Notes: generated by a model from the sequence alone, not told the origin. A DNA stretch of 64,000 nucleotides from Mycolicibacterium sp. P9-64 (GCF_008329605.1 NZ_NPKO01000002.1:682001-746000); one strand, 5' to 3'; positions 51,867-62,519 are shown, counted from the first letter of the stretch. Translations and numbers: made by a program.

Positions 51867-52484
51867 CTAGCCGTGTCCGCCCTGTGCTTCGACAGCACCC
51901 GCCGTGTCGCCCCCGGAGGCGCCCTCCTTGTCGCGCCGCGCAGCCTCACCAGCGGAGATCGGCACCGCGACGGTGGCGGAACCGGACCGCTCGAACGTGA
52001 ACGTGAAGGGGTAGGTGAGGCCGTTGCTGATCGGCTGGGTCAGCGTCACGGCGGCTTCGACGGTCTTGGCGTCCTCGCTGGCGTCGAGCGGGCTTGGCTG
52101 GCCGTCCGGTGTGCCGACGACGAGGGTGCCCGCTGGGCGGATCGTCGCGTTCCCATTGATCACGACCGAGCCGACCTCGGAGGTGATGGACACCAGGCGA
52201 TCGGCTTCGGCAGGTGATTCGTTGACGGCCACGAACAGCAACTCGGCTTTGCTGCCGGGCTGGACGTAGTCGGAGGTCTGGGGAGCGCGCAGATGGACGT
52301 TGCGCAGCGCCACGCCGGACGTCGGGTCGCCTGCCACGACGTTGGTGCCGTTGACCGCGGGTTCCTGAATGGCGGTCTGGGAAACCTGGCCCGCGCTGCA
52401 GCCCGTGAGGACGACGACGACGGCCAGACCGCAGGCGGACAGGCCCGAGGTGACGGCGAAGGCACGCGATCTTTGGCGGTTCAC
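51867..52484 (-). CDS. lpqE: Lipoprotein LpqE
   Basis: Envelope lipoprotein of 205 residues: hydrophobic N-terminus, lipobox VLTGC (Cys at about 29), and a beta-rich domain ([20 protein letters not shown]). The homologue is Rv3584. LpqE-like proteins resemble copper chaperone PCu(A)C folds, but the His/Met copper motif is not obvious here. GTG 52484 follows AGGAGG. Confidence 0.92.
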   Translation of the reverse strand: MNRQRSRAFAVTSGLSACGLAVVVVLTGCSAGQVSQTAIQEPAVNGTNVVAGDPTSGVALRNVHLRAPQTSDYVQPGSKAELLFVAVNESPAEADRLVSITSEVGSVVINGNATIRPAGTLVVGTPDGQPSPLDASEDAKTVEAAVTLTQPISNGLTYPFTFTFERSGSATVAVPISAGEAARRDKEGASGGDTAGAVEAQGGHG

Positions 52485-53333
<849 letters not shown>

Positions 53334-53334
53334 C

Positions 53335-53829
53335 GTGGGTGAAGTACCGCGCATCGGTCTTGGTACCGACGTACACCCAATAGAACCAGGACGTCAGTGC
53401 TGGTTGCTGTGTTTGACATTCGATGACGCTGACGGCTGCGCCGGTCATTCCGACGGCGACGTTGCAGCGCATGCTCTGTGTGATGCGTTGCTGAGCGCCG
53501 CTGGCCTCGGTGATCTCGGCGCGGTGTTCGGCACCGATCGCGACGAGTGGGCCGGTGTCAGCGGCGCTGCCATGCTGCGCCACGTCCAATCGTTGCTGAC
53601 CGCCGAGGGTTACCGCATTGGTAACGCGGCGGTCCAGGTGATCGGCAATCGACCCAAGGTCGGGCCGCGCCGTGTCGAGGCGCAAGAGGTGCTCTCCGGG
53701 CTCTTGGGTGCGCCGGTCTCGGTTTCGGCGACCACGACCGACGGCCTCGGCCTGACGGGCCGAGGAGAGGGTCTGGCGGCCATTGCGACGGCTCTCGTGA
53801 TCGGGGATGTGACCGGTGCTGACGGTTGA
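53335..53829 (+). CDS. ispF: 2-C-methyl-D-erythritol 2,4-cyclodiphosphate synthase
   Basis: MEP-pathway enzyme for isoprenoids. In 164 residues the metal site is in [12 protein letters not shown] and [17 protein letters not shown], with [16 protein letters not shown] at the C-terminus. The GTG at 53335 begins one base after the carD stop. In M. tuberculosis ispD lies between carD and ispF; here it is missing from this place and from the window. Confidence 0.96.
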   Translation: MGEVPRIGLGTDVHPIEPGRQCWLLCLTFDDADGCAGHSDGDVAAHALCDALLSAAGLGDLGAVFGTDRDEWAGVSGAAMLRHVQSLLTAEGYRIGNAAVQVIGNRPKVGPRRVEAQEVLSGLLGAPVSVSATTTDGLGLTGRGEGLAAIATALVIGDVTGADG

Positions 53830-53844
53830 GCGCGAATAGGCCGG

Positions 53845-53862
53845 TAAGCTGGCCCGTCGTGA
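53845..53862 (+). promoter_or_regulatory. Predicted -10 element and leaderless start of cysS
   Basis: TAAGCT at 53845-53850 precedes the GTG at 53859 by eight bases. The 18-mer TAAGCTGGCCCGTCGTGA differs from the one at lysS (31548) by one base. Confidence 0.5.
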
Positions 53863-55301
53863 CCGACGGAGCCGCGCTGGCGGCGACATCCAGCCGTGGC
53901 GCCGCCGGATTGCGGCTACACGACACCATGAGCGGTGCCGTGCGCCCATTCGTCCCGCTGCGCGAAGGTCACGCGTCGATCTATCTGTGCGGGGCGACCG
54001 TTCAGGGCCTGCCCCACATCGGCCATGTGCGCAGCGGCGTCGCATTCGACGTACTGAGGCGCTGGCTGACCGCAAAGGGCTACGACGTCGCGTTCATCCG
54101 CAACGTCACCGACATCGACGACAAGATCCTCAACAAGGCCGCCGACGCGGGTAGGCCGTGGTGGGAGTGGGCCGCCACGTTCGAGCGGGCGTTCAGCCAG
54201 GCATACGACGCGCTCGGGGTGCTGCCGCCGTCGGCGGAGCCGCGGGCCACCGGGCACATCACCCAGATCGTCGAGCTCATCGAACGGCTGATCGCCGCGG
54301 GGCACGCCTATGCCAGCGGCGGCGACGTCTACTTCGACGTGATGAGCTACCCGCAGTACGGCCAACTCTCGGGCCACCGCGTCGACGACGTGCACCAGGG
54401 CGAGGGCGTTGCCACCGGCAAGCGCGATCAGCGGGACTTCACGCTGTGGAAGGGCGCCAAGCCCGGCGAGCCGTCGTGGCCGACGCCATGGGGCCCAGGC
54501 CGCCCCGGCTGGCATACCGAATGCGTTGCGATGTGCGAGGCCTACCTCGGCCCGGCGTTCGACATCCACGCAGGCGGCATGGACCTCGTGTTCCCGCACC
54601 ACGAGAACGAGATCGCTCAGGCGAAGGCCGTTGGCGACGGTTTCGCCGCCTACTGGCTGCACAACGGCTGGGTGACCATGGGCGGCGAGAAGATGAGCAA
54701 GTCGCTCGGCAACGTGCTGTCGATCCCCGCCGTGCTCGGCAGGGTCAGGGCAGCGGAGCTGCGCTACTACCTTGGCAGCGCGCACTACCGGTCGATGCTG
54801 GAGTTCTCCGAGACGGCGCTGCAGGACGCAGTCAAGGCCTACAGCGGCATCGAGGACTTCCTGCACCGGGTGCGCAACCGCGTCGGCACCGTGGTGCCAG
54901 GCGAGTGGACGCCGAAGTTCGCCGCCGCACTCGACGACGACCTCGCCGTGCCGATGGCACTGGCCGAGGTACACGCCACCCGCGCGGAGGGCAACCGGGC
55001 GCTGGATGCGGGCGACCACGACACCGCGATGCTGCATGCCCGGTCGATCAGGGCCATGATGGCCATCCTCGGCTGCGATCCGCTCGACGAGCGGTGGGTG
55101 TCGCGCGACGAGACGTCGGCGGCGCTGGCGGCGGTCGACGTATTGGTGCACGCCGAGATCGACCGTCGCGCAGAGGCGCGCGAACAGCGGGACTGGGCAC
55201 AGGCCGACCAGATCCGCGACCGACTCAAACGAGCGGGCATCGAGGTCACTGACACCGCGGACGGTCCTCAGTGGTCGCTGCTGGAGGGTGGCACCAAATG
55301 A
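53859..55301 (+). CDS. cysS: Cysteinyl-tRNA synthetase
   Basis: Class I synthetase, 480 residues. Visible are the HIGH box (PHIGHVRSG), zinc ligands ([22 protein letters not shown]) and the KMSKS loop ([10 protein letters not shown]). Start at GTG 53859, 29 bases after ispF, matches a start just before RLHDTMSG in the homologue Rv3580c with a longer N-terminus of about 13 residues. Confidence 0.96.
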   Translation: MTDGAALAATSSRGAAGLRLHDTMSGAVRPFVPLREGHASIYLCGATVQGLPHIGHVRSGVAFDVLRRWLTAKGYDVAFIRNVTDIDDKILNKAADAGRPWWEWAATFERAFSQAYDALGVLPPSAEPRATGHITQIVELIERLIAAGHAYASGGDVYFDVMSYPQYGQLSGHRVDDVHQGEGVATGKRDQRDFTLWKGAKPGEPSWPTPWGPGRPGWHTECVAMCEAYLGPAFDIHAGGMDLVFPHHENEIAQAKAVGDGFAAYWLHNGWVTMGGEKMSKSLGNVLSIPAVLGRVRAAELRYYLGSAHYRSMLEFSETALQDAVKAYSGIEDFLHRVRNRVGTVVPGEWTPKFAAALDDDLAVPMALAEVHATRAEGNRALDAGDHDTAMLHARSIRAMMAILGCDPLDERWVSRDETSAALAAVDVLVHAEIDRRAEAREQRDWAQADQIRDRLKRAGIEVTDTADGPQWSLLEGGTK

Positions 55302-55303
55302 CC

Positions 55304-55324
55304 GGGCGAGCGAAGCGACGGGGA
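55304..55324 (+). repeat. Dispersed short repeat between cysS and trmH
   Basis: A single copy of the core GGGCGAGCGAAGCGACGGGG fills the gap after the cysS stop. The same core occurs at 58388-58406 and, inverted with one change, five times at 24533-24677. Confidence 0.85.
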
Positions 55325-55332
55325 CTATAAGC

Positions 55333-56277
55333 ATGGCTGGAAATTCTCAGCGCCGCGGCGCGGTGCGCAAGGACGGCAGCAAGAAGGGTCCGGTCGTCGG
55401 ATCGGGCGGTGTCCGTCGCCGTGGGCTGGAGGGCAAGGGCGCCACACCGCCCGCCATCGCGCGGCCCCATCACCCGGCTGCGAAGCGCGCCGCGAAGGCG
55501 GCCAAGCAGGCGCGCGGACGGCAGGTCCGCAAGACCGACGAGACCGAGATCGTTCTGGGTCGCAACCCGGTGGTGGAGTGCCTGCGCGCAGGGGTGCCCG
55601 CGACCGCGCTGTACGTCGCGCTGGGTGCCGAGACCGACGAGCGGATGACCGAGGCGGTAACCCGCGCAGCCGATTCCGGTATCGCCATCCTCGAGGTGCC
55701 CCGCGTCGACCTCGACCGGATGAGCACCAACGGTCTACATCAGGGCATCGCGTTGCAGGTGCCGCCATACGACTACGCGCACCCCGACGACATGCTGCGC
55801 TCGGCGAAGTCCGAGGATGCGCCCGCGCTGCTGGTGGCGTTGGACAACATCTCCGATCCCCGCAACCTGGGTGCGATCGTGCGATCGGTCGCCGCATTCG
55901 GCGGGCACGGTGTGCTGATCCCGCAACGCCGGTCGGCCTCGGTCACCGCGGTCGCGTGGCGCACCAGCGCGGGTGCGGCGGCCAGGCTGAGGGTGGCGCG
56001 TGCGACGAATCTGACTCGGACACTGAAGAGTTGGGCCGACGCGGGACTGCTGATCGTCGGCCTTGACGCGGAAGGCGACACCGAACTCGACGAGATGGAC
56101 GGCACCCAGCCGATGGTTGTGGTGGTCGGATCGGAGGGCAAGGGTCTGTCCCGCCTGGTCCGAGAAACCTGCGACGGTATCGTGTCGATTCCGATGGCGG
56201 GCAAGACTGAGTCGCTCAACGCGTCGGTCGCTGCGGGCGTCGTGCTCGCCGAGATTGCCCGCCAGCGCCGATCCTGA
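55333..56277 (+). CDS. TrmH/RlmB-type 2'-O-ribose RNA methyltransferase
   Basis: SPOUT-class methyltransferase of 314 residues with a basic N-terminal tail (about 1-60), a substrate-binding L30e-like domain and a knotted C-terminal domain with [27 protein letters not shown] and [16 protein letters not shown] motifs. The homologue is Rv3579c; the site methylated (23S rRNA or tRNA) is not deducible here. ATG 55333. Confidence 0.93.
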   Translation: MAGNSQRRGAVRKDGSKKGPVVGSGGVRRRGLEGKGATPPAIARPHHPAAKRAAKAAKQARGRQVRKTDETEIVLGRNPVVECLRAGVPATALYVALGAETDERMTEAVTRAADSGIAILEVPRVDLDRMSTNGLHQGIALQVPPYDYAHPDDMLRSAKSEDAPALLVALDNISDPRNLGAIVRSVAAFGGHGVLIPQRRSASVTAVAWRTSAGAAARLRVARATNLTRTLKSWADAGLLIVGLDAEGDTELDEMDGTQPMVVVVGSEGKGLSRLVRETCDGIVSIPMAGKTESLNASVAAGVVLAEIARQRRS

Positions 56278-56298
56278 AGGGACGCTTCGGGTTTCAAG

Positions 56299-57549
56299 TC
56301 ACACGCCGAACAGCTGCAGCCCGGCCCACAGCCCGGCCACCGCGGCAAGTACCGTCACCGGCGTCGTGCACAGCCCAATGCGACTGAATTCGCCCATGGG
56401 AGCGGGCAATTCGTGCTGTCGCACCACGCGCCGCCACAGCAGGTTCGCCAGCGATCCCGCGTAGGTCAGGTTGGGTCCGATGTTGACGCCGATCAGGACG
56501 GCGAGGATGCCCGCAGGACCCGACGCCGCGACCAGCGGCAGCAACACCAGCACGGCGGGCAGGTTGTTGACGACGTTGGACAGCACCGCGGCGACGGCAG
56601 CGATCCCGAGCAGCGCGAGGAAGCTGTCACCGCTCGGCAGGACCGCGCGCATCGCGGTGTCGAGGCCGTGCAGCATCACCGCGTTGACCACGACGCCGAG
56701 GCACAGCACGAACGCCAGGAAGGGCACGTTGACGGAGTTCACGATGCCGCGGACGGTGCTGCGGCGTTGGGCAAGGCTGCGCACTCCGAGCACCACCGCG
56801 CCAGCCAGTGCCGCCCAGGCGGGTGCGACGTCGAGCAGTGAGGTGACGGCGAACCCGGCGAGCGTCAGGACGAGCACGACGAGAACGAAGATCGGCACCT
56901 CGGGCTTCGGCGGCGGCTCCTTGGGGCCGTCCTTGGGCTTGAGCTCCTTGGCGAAGAACCAACGCAGCACGAAGAATTCGACGATCACCGCGGCCAGCCA
57001 CGGCAGCGTCATGACCGCGGTGAATCGTCCGAAGGACAGGCCCGCCGCGGTGAAGGCGAGCAGGTTGGTCAGGTTGGACACCGGCAGCAGCAGCGAGGCC
57101 GTGTTGGCCAGGTGCGCGGTGGCGTAGACGTGCGGCCGTGCCGGAATCGACAGCGTGCGTGCCGTTGCCAGCACGACCGGTGTCAACAACACCACCGTCG
57201 CGTCCAGGCTCAAGATCGCGGTGACGGCCGCGGCGATGACGAAGACCATGACCAGCAGTCGCCGAGGATCGCCGGCACTGGTCCGCGCCATCGCCACACC
57301 GGCCGCATGGAAGAGGCCCTCGTCATCGCACAGCTTCGCCAGTACCAGCACCGCGCCGAGAAACCCGACGACCGGTAGCAGTCGGTCGATCTCGTCGGTT
57401 GCGTCGTGCAGCGATATCGCACCGATGGCGATGAGCAGGCCCGCCGCGGGCACGGCCGCAACGGCTTCCGGCCAGCCCCGCGGTCGGGCCATGGCGAAGC
57501 CGAGGACGACGGCCAGCATCACGATCGAGACGACACCGGTGGCGCTCAT
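56299..57549 (-). CDS. ArsB/NhaD-type anion transporter
   Basis: A 416-residue membrane protein with about eleven hydrophobic segments, of the ArsB/ion-transporter superfamily and syntenic with Rv3578 (arsB2). Family phrases include SNLTNLLAFTAAG and NVVNNLPAVLVLLPL. Arsenite export is the annotated role of relatives, but there is no arsR or arsC nearby. ATG 57549. Confidence 0.87.
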   Translation of the reverse strand: MSATGVVSIVMLAVVLGFAMARPRGWPEAVAAVPAAGLLIAIGAISLHDATDEIDRLLPVVGFLGAVLVLAKLCDDEGLFHAAGVAMARTSAGDPRRLLVMVFVIAAAVTAILSLDATVVLLTPVVLATARTLSIPARPHVYATAHLANTASLLLPVSNLTNLLAFTAAGLSFGRFTAVMTLPWLAAVIVEFFVLRWFFAKELKPKDGPKEPPPKPEVPIFVLVVLVLTLAGFAVTSLLDVAPAWAALAGAVVLGVRSLAQRRSTVRGIVNSVNVPFLAFVLCLGVVVNAVMLHGLDTAMRAVLPSGDSFLALLGIAAVAAVLSNVVNNLPAVLVLLPLVAASGPAGILAVLIGVNIGPNLTYAGSLANLLWRRVVRQHELPAPMGEFSRIGLCTTPVTVLAAVAGLWAGLQLFGV

Positions 57550-57654
57550 CCGAGCGCCTGCCAAGGTTTCGTCGAGAGGAACATTCGATGACGACCCCGT
57601 CGACCGGCCGACCTCGACAGCGCAGGACGACGCGCGGTGGCTAGCGTCTGATCC

Positions 57655-58722
57655 ATGCGCACGCGTCCGTTCGTCTCGTTCATGGCGCTTCTTGCGTCCG
57701 CGACCGTACTGGGTGTCGTCGGTCCCGTTCCTTCTGCGGCGCCCGCCGCGCCAGGGGCATTCGACCTCCAGGCACACCGTGGCGGCCGGGGGGAGACCAC
57801 GGAGGAATCATTGCGGGCCTTCTCGAAAGCGCTCGAACTCGGCGTGAGCACTCTGGAATTCGACATCGTCCTCACGAAGGACAACCAGCCGTTGGTCTGG
57901 CACGACCCGACGGTCGACCCTACCAAGTGCGTCGACACCGGCCCCGCGTTGCCCGGCGACCCGCAATATCCGTACGTCGGGAAACTGGTGCACGACCTCA
58001 CCTTCGCGCAGATCCGTACCCTGGACTGCGGCAAGCTGCTTTCCGACTTCCCCAACGCCGAGGTCGTGCGGCACAACAAGATCGCCACCCTCCCGGAGGT
58101 GTTCGAGCTCGCCGACTCCTACCGCGCGGACGTCCGCTACAACATCGAGACGAAGATCGAGGCCGACAAGCCTGGGAACTCCGCCACCCCAGCCGAATTC
58201 GTCGACACGATCCTTCCCGCGATCAGGGCGGCGGGAAAGATCGACAAGGTCGAGATTCAGAGCTTCGATTGGCGATCGCTGCCATTGGTGCGGCAGGCGG
58301 AACCGTCGATTCCGTTGGTGGCCTTGTGGGATGACACCACCTGGGTTCCGGACTCGCCGTGGTTGGCCGGGGTGAACCCCGCCTCTTGGGCGAGCGAAGC
58401 GACGGGAAATGCCGTCGTCGGCGACCCGATTGCCGGCGCAACGATGGTCGGCGCCAACATCCTCTCGCCGGGCTACTCGGTACCAACCGGTTTGACGCCC
58501 AAGGACCCGAACTTCGCCCTTGTCGCCGACAAGGCCTTCATCGACCGGGCTCATGCTCTTGGGCTGCAGGTCATTCCGTGGACGATCAACGACGCCGACG
58601 TGATGCGCGCCCAGATCGCGGCGGGGGCCGACGGCATCATCACCGACTATCCGACGCGGTTGCGCAATGTGATGGCCGGGCTCGGCATGCCGCTGCCGCC
58701 CGCCTACCACCGCGTCAGCTGA
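57655..58722 (+). CDS. Secreted glycerophosphodiester phosphodiesterase
   Basis: A 355-residue GDPD-family enzyme that hydrolyses glycerophosphodiesters to glycerol-3-phosphate and alcohols. A signal peptide (about 1-28, ending PSAAPAA) implies export. Active-site segments are QAHRGGRGETTEES, STLEFDIVLT, VWHDPT and YNIETK. An in-frame dispersed repeat at 58388-58406 encodes WASEATG. The end overlaps the convergent metallo-hydrolase gene by eight bases. Confidence 0.93.
   Translation: MRTRPFVSFMALLASATVLGVVGPVPSAAPAAPGAFDLQAHRGGRGETTEESLRAFSKALELGVSTLEFDIVLTKDNQPLVWHDPTVDPTKCVDTGPALPGDPQYPYVGKLVHDLTFAQIRTLDCGKLLSDFPNAEVVRHNKIATLPEVFELADSYRADVRYNIETKIEADKPGNSATPAEFVDTILPAIRAAGKIDKVEIQSFDWRSLPLVRQAEPSIPLVALWDDTTWVPDSPWLAGVNPASWASEATGNAVVGDPIAGATMVGANILSPGYSVPTGLTPKDPNFALVADKAFIDRAHALGLQVIPWTINDADVMRAQIAAGADGIITDYPTRLRNVMAGLGMPLPPAYHRVS
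58388..58406 (+). repeat. Dispersed short repeat inside the GDPD gene
   Basis: The core GGGCGAGCGAAGCGACGGG is present in frame, reading as part of WASEATGN. It matches 55304-55322 exactly. Confidence 0.85.
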
Positions 58723-59641
58723 ACGACCACGGGTCCGCGCGCTCCCACAGCGTCGGAAGGTGAAGGGGCAGGCCATCTTCGCGGGCCAACCGGGACAGCA
58801 CCCGCATCGACACGTCGAGGTCGTCGCCGGCGTAGGGCAATGCGCGCAACGGCGCGGATAGTGGCCGGAAGAAGTCGTCCCAGTGGATGAGCACCACGCG
58901 GCGCGGGCCGACGGCACGCACGGCCTCCTCCCAGTAGTCGACGAAGTAGGACTCCGGCTGGAGGCCGAGTTGCCCGATGCCGAGATACACCACGTCGGCC
59001 CGCTGGCCGGCCAGTGCGCCGGGAACGTAGCCCGCGCTGCCGACGATCAGCAACCGGCGATCGGTGGGCCGGTGGTGGATCAGGATGGACCACGCCTCGC
59101 CGCACTGGTATGCGGCGGCCTTCACCGGTGGGACGACGGGGGAGGTGATGGGTCCGGGGAAGCGGTCAGGCGGGCAGTGATGGCCCTCGACGAGCGTCAC
59201 GTCGAACGACCCGAACGGTAGCGGCGACCCAGGCGTGACGACCACCAGCCGGTGGTCGGGAAGGCCACCGCCGCGGCCGATTTGGGCCGCCGACGTCCCT
59301 CCGACGATCGTGGCACCGGTGCGGTCGGCGACCACCGCCGAGTCCATCGCGTGATCGAAGTGGGTGTGCACCGGCAGCACGGCGTCGAGCCGATCCACGC
59401 CGAGCCGGGCAAGGCAACCGTCGATCCTCGGCTGCGATGGCGACAGCGCCCGTGTGCCGACGGCCAGCAGGCCGGGCCGCGAGAAGAAGCCGTCGGTCAT
59501 CACCGCGGACTCGCCATCGTGGATCAGCAGCGTGGTGACACCGGCCCACGTGACGGTCAGCGGCGACGCGGCGGTGGCGGCCGGCTGGTCGAAGTACCCC
59601 GCGTAGTCGGCAAGGTCGGGGCGGCCCAGTTTGAGGCGCAT
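58715..59641 (-). CDS. Metallo-beta-lactamase-fold hydrolase (Rv3577-like)
   Basis: A 308-residue protein with the metal motif HTHFDHAMD and later metal-ligand regions (EGHHCP; VLIHWDDF). Relation to Rv3577 rests on position and length. UlaG/YtnP-like; substrate unknown. The ATG at 59641 shares a base with the bluB stop, so the two are co-transcribed. Confidence 0.84.
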   Translation of the reverse strand: MRLKLGRPDLADYAGYFDQPAATAASPLTVTWAGVTTLLIHDGESAVMTDGFFSRPGLLAVGTRALSPSQPRIDGCLARLGVDRLDAVLPVHTHFDHAMDSAVVADRTGATIVGGTSAAQIGRGGGLPDHRLVVVTPGSPLPFGSFDVTLVEGHHCPPDRFPGPITSPVVPPVKAAAYQCGEAWSILIHHRPTDRRLLIVGSAGYVPGALAGQRADVVYLGIGQLGLQPESYFVDYWEEAVRAVGPRRVVLIHWDDFFRPLSAPLRALPYAGDDLDVSMRVLSRLAREDGLPLHLPTLWERADPWSFS

Positions 59642-60306
59642 CAGACGAGCCCGCCCGTCGTCGTGGGCCAGCCGTTCTCCGAGACGAACTCGGCCAGCGG
59701 ACGGCCGAACACCCACCTGTCGATCTCCAGCGCCGGCCGGTCGGGGAACTCGGGCACCGGGCCGACGCACAGAATCGCCACCGGCTCCGCGTCGTCGGGC
59801 ATGCCGAGCAGCTGTCCGAGCCGCACTGGGTCGAAGATCGACACCCAGCCGACGCCGAGGCCTTCCGCGCGTGCGGCCAGCCACAGATTCTGGATGGCGC
59901 AGGACACCGATGCCAGGTCCATCTGAGGAAGGGTGCGACGGCCGAACACGTGTCTGCGCCTGCCCTCGCCGAGCGCAACGACGAGCAGTTCGGCGCACTC
60001 GAGGATGCCCTCCACCTTGAGGGCAAGGAACTCGTCGCTGCGCGCTCCAAGGGCGTCCGCGGTCTGCAGGCGCTCCTCGTCGACCAGCCCGTGAATCCGT
60101 AGGCGCAACGCCGCATCGGTGATGCGGATGAACCGCCACGGCTGCATCAGGCCGACGCTGGGAGCGGCATGCGCGGCCTGTAGCAGCCGGGCCAGGACAT
60201 CGTCGGGCACCGCCGCGTCAGGCACGAACCGTCGCATGTCGCGCCGCTCCGCGATGACCCGGTAGACGGCTTGCCGCTCGGCCGTGCTGAACGCGTGCTC
60301 GTCCAC
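59641..60306 (-). CDS. bluB: 5,6-dimethylbenzimidazole synthase BluB-like nitroreductase
   Basis: Flavin enzyme that breaks FMN down to the lower ligand of B12. In 221 residues the sequence RRDMRRFVPDAAVPDDVLAR and AHAAPSVGLMQPWRFIRI follows BluB rather than general nitroreductases, and GVGWVSIFDP is also BluB-like. GTG 60306 lies seven bases after TACTCT (minus strand), fitting a leaderless mRNA; GTG 60327 is an alternative. Divergent from a rhodanese gene. Confidence 0.83.
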   Translation of the reverse strand: MDEHAFSTAERQAVYRVIAERRDMRRFVPDAAVPDDVLARLLQAAHAAPSVGLMQPWRFIRITDAALRLRIHGLVDEERLQTADALGARSDEFLALKVEGILECAELLVVALGEGRRRHVFGRRTLPQMDLASVSCAIQNLWLAARAEGLGVGWVSIFDPVRLGQLLGMPDDAEPVAILCVGPVPEFPDRPALEIDRWVFGRPLAEFVSENGWPTTTGGLV

Positions 60307-60336
60307 GCGAGTCAGAGTAGATGGCACGATTGTTGG

Positions 60337-61167
60337 GTGACCCGTGAAGCGGTATTGATCACCGCATCGGAGCTGGCGCAGCGGCTCGCTGCGGACGCCC
60401 CGGTGGCCATCCTCGACGTGCGTTGGCAGCTCAGTGAGCCCGACGGGCGCGCCGCATATGAAGGCGGCCACATTCCCGGCGCGGTCTACGTCTCGCTCGA
60501 GGACGACCTCAGCGATCACAAATTCAGCGGGCGCGGCCGACATCCGCTGCCGAGCGGGCGCAGCATCGAGGCCGCCGGACGGCGCTGGGGCATCACCGAG
60601 GGCACCCCAGTCGTCGTGTACGACGACTGGAACCGGGCGGGGTCCTCGCGGGCATGGTGGGTGCTGTCCGCCGCTGGCCTTCGTGACGTGCGGATCCTCG
60701 ACGGTGGGCTGAGCGCGTGGATCGCCGCCGGCGGCGAACTGGAGTCCGGGACCGTCACCCCGGAGCATGGCGACGTCGTCGTCGGCTACGACGACTTGTA
60801 CGCGGGTGCGCTGCCGACGCTGGACGCCGAAGGCGCTGCGGCTCTCGGCGCACGGTTGCTCGACGCGCGGGCGCCGGAACGGTTCCGCGGCGAGGTCGAA
60901 CCCGTGGACGCGGTGGGCGGTCACATTCCTGGTGCCAGGAACGCGCCGAGCACGGGCCTGCTCGGAGACGACGGACGCTTTCTGCCCGACGCCGACCTCG
61001 TGCGTCTGTTGGGCGATGCCGATGGCGTCTACTGCGGCTCGGGCGTCACGGCGTCGGTGGTGCTGGCCGCACTCGCCTCAGTCGGCGTCGACGCGGCGCT
61101 CTATCCGGGGTCCTGGTCGGAGTGGAGTTCCAATTCAGGACTCCCGGTGGCCGTCGGCCCCGAGTAG
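60337..61167 (+). CDS. Two-domain sulfurtransferase (rhodanese/3-mercaptopyruvate type)
   Basis: A 276-residue protein with an inactive N-terminal rhodanese domain (no Cys at VVYDDWNRAG) and an active C-terminal one with Cys in VYCGSGVTAS. The CGSGVTA loop is of the kind seen in mercaptopyruvate sulfurtransferases. GTG start at 60337, 30 bases from bluB. Role: sulfur transfer or cyanide detoxification. Confidence 0.9.
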   Translation: MTREAVLITASELAQRLAADAPVAILDVRWQLSEPDGRAAYEGGHIPGAVYVSLEDDLSDHKFSGRGRHPLPSGRSIEAAGRRWGITEGTPVVVYDDWNRAGSSRAWWVLSAAGLRDVRILDGGLSAWIAAGGELESGTVTPEHGDVVVGYDDLYAGALPTLDAEGAAALGARLLDARAPERFRGEVEPVDAVGGHIPGARNAPSTGLLGDDGRFLPDADLVRLLGDADGVYCGSGVTASVVLAALASVGVDAALYPGSWSEWSSNSGLPVAVGPE

Positions 61168-61175
61168 GCCGAGCG

Positions 61176-61871
61176 TCAGGCGTTGGCGCGCTCGCGAATC
61201 GGCTTGCCTAGCTTCGCGCGCAGGCTGCGGGTGCTCTCGTCGGCGAGCACCTCGTCGGCGCCGGACTCGATCCCGTCGAGCACCTGACGGACCACGTCCG
61301 CGGGGTCTGACTTGGGGGCGTCGCTGAACTTGCCCATGTCGGTATCGACCAGCCCCACGTAGACGCCCAAGACCTGCACGCCGCGGGGGCCGAGTTCGAG
61401 GCGCATCGAATCAGTGGCGTATGCCACTGCGGCCTTCGACACCCCGTAACTCGCCCCGACGGGCACCCACGCGAGGATCGATGCGACGTTCACGATGGCA
61501 CCGGACTTCTCGGCGATCCGATCGGCGAACGTGGATGCCGTTGCGAGCGGACCGAATAGGTTGGTCTCCAGCTCCGCACGCAGTTTGGACGTATCCGGGT
61601 CGAGTACTGAAGCCGCGTGCGCGATGCCCGCGTTGTTGATCAGAACGCTGACGTCGGACGCCGTCCTTCCGGCCTCGGCGACGGATCGGGCGTCGGTGAC
61701 GTCCAGCTGCAGCGGCACCACGCGTGGGTCTTCTGCGTCGATGGTCTGTGGGTCACGGGCCGCCGCGTAGATCTTGGTGACGCCGCGGTCGAGCAGCTGG
61801 GTGACGTACTCGCGGCCCATCCCGCGGTTGGCTCCGGTGACGAGCACAGTCTGACCGGCGAGCGAAGTCAT
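61176..61871 (-). CDS. Short-chain dehydrogenase/reductase
   Basis: A 231-residue SDR with cofactor loop TGANRGMG, NNAG, and catalytic Ser and YxxxK (ASILAWVPVGASYGVSKAA). ATG 61871 follows AAGGAG. It lies downstream of a TetR gene with matching operators on both sides, so the two form a small regulated unit. The substrate is unknown. Confidence 0.9.
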   Translation of the reverse strand: MTSLAGQTVLVTGANRGMGREYVTQLLDRGVTKIYAAARDPQTIDAEDPRVVPLQLDVTDARSVAEAGRTASDVSVLINNAGIAHAASVLDPDTSKLRAELETNLFGPLATASTFADRIAEKSGAIVNVASILAWVPVGASYGVSKAAVAYATDSMRLELGPRGVQVLGVYVGLVDTDMGKFSDAPKSDPADVVRQVLDGIESGADEVLADESTRSLRAKLGKPIRERANA

Positions 61872-61886
61872 GGCATTCTCCTTGAG

Positions 61887-61904
61887 GTAAACCGTTCGGT
61901 GTAC
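61887..61904. promoter_or_regulatory. TetR-type operator 1 (before the SDR gene)
   Basis: GTAAACCGTTCGGTGTAC, an imperfect palindrome 15 bases before the SDR start. It shares the ACCGnTCGGT core with 61940-61957. Confidence 0.75.
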
Positions 61905-61939
61905 ATGCAAGGCCGACTGTAACAGCTGAAGCCGATGTA

Positions 61940-61957
61940 GTAAACCGATCGGTCTAC
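61940..61957. promoter_or_regulatory. TetR-type operator 2 (between SDR and TetR genes)
   Basis: GTAAACCGATCGGTCTAC, the most symmetric copy, ends one base before the TetR stop codon. It is 53 bases from operator 1, about five helical turns. Confidence 0.75.
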
Positions 61958-61958
61958 T

Positions 61959-62519
61959 TCAGCCGGTGGCCTGGTCGAGAAGCGTCTCTGCGGCCTTGCG
62001 GGCGTGTGTCCATGGGGTGCGGTCGGCGAGCGACGTCGACAGCGCGGCAGCGCCCTCGTGGAGCACGGCGAGCTGGTTGGCCAGCTGCCTCGGGTCGCTG
62101 GCGCCAGCCTGCTTGGTCAACTTTGCAAGGCTGGTGACGAAGCTGCGCTTGTGGGCGTGGACGATGTCCTTGACCTCGGGCATGGCGTCGGCGGCCTCGA
62201 CGGCGGCGTTGTGGAAGGGGCAGCCGCGCAACGGCCCACGCGGAGCGTCGAAAAGCGCGAGGATCCGATCGCGGGGTGTTCGTTGGTCGGCGTCCGGTCC
62301 GGGCGAAATGGGGTCTCCGACGCCGTGCTGAATGGCCCGAAGATACTCTTCGACTACGGCGGTCTTGCTCGGGAAGTGTTGGTAGAGCGTCCGTTTCGAT
62401 ACCGATGCCTCGCTGGCAAGTCGCTCGACGCCGGTCGCGTTGATGCCTTCGCGATAGAACAGCTTGGTTGCGGTGTCGAGGATGCGTTGGCGTGCGCCGC
62501 GGCCGCCCTGGGTATTCAT
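61959..62519 (-). CDS. TetR-family repressor
   Basis: A 186-residue repressor with helix-turn-helix GVERLASEASVSKRTLYQHFPSK (about 27-50) and a TetR_C effector domain containing CPFHNAAVEA. Operators on both sides imply control of the SDR gene and itself. ATG 62519 is eight bases from operator 3. Confidence 0.9.
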   Translation of the reverse strand: MNTQGGRGARQRILDTATKLFYREGINATGVERLASEASVSKRTLYQHFPSKTAVVEEYLRAIQHGVGDPISPGPDADQRTPRDRILALFDAPRGPLRGCPFHNAAVEAADAMPEVKDIVHAHKRSFVTSLAKLTKQAGASDPRQLANQLAVLHEGAAALSTSLADRTPWTHARKAAETLLDQATG

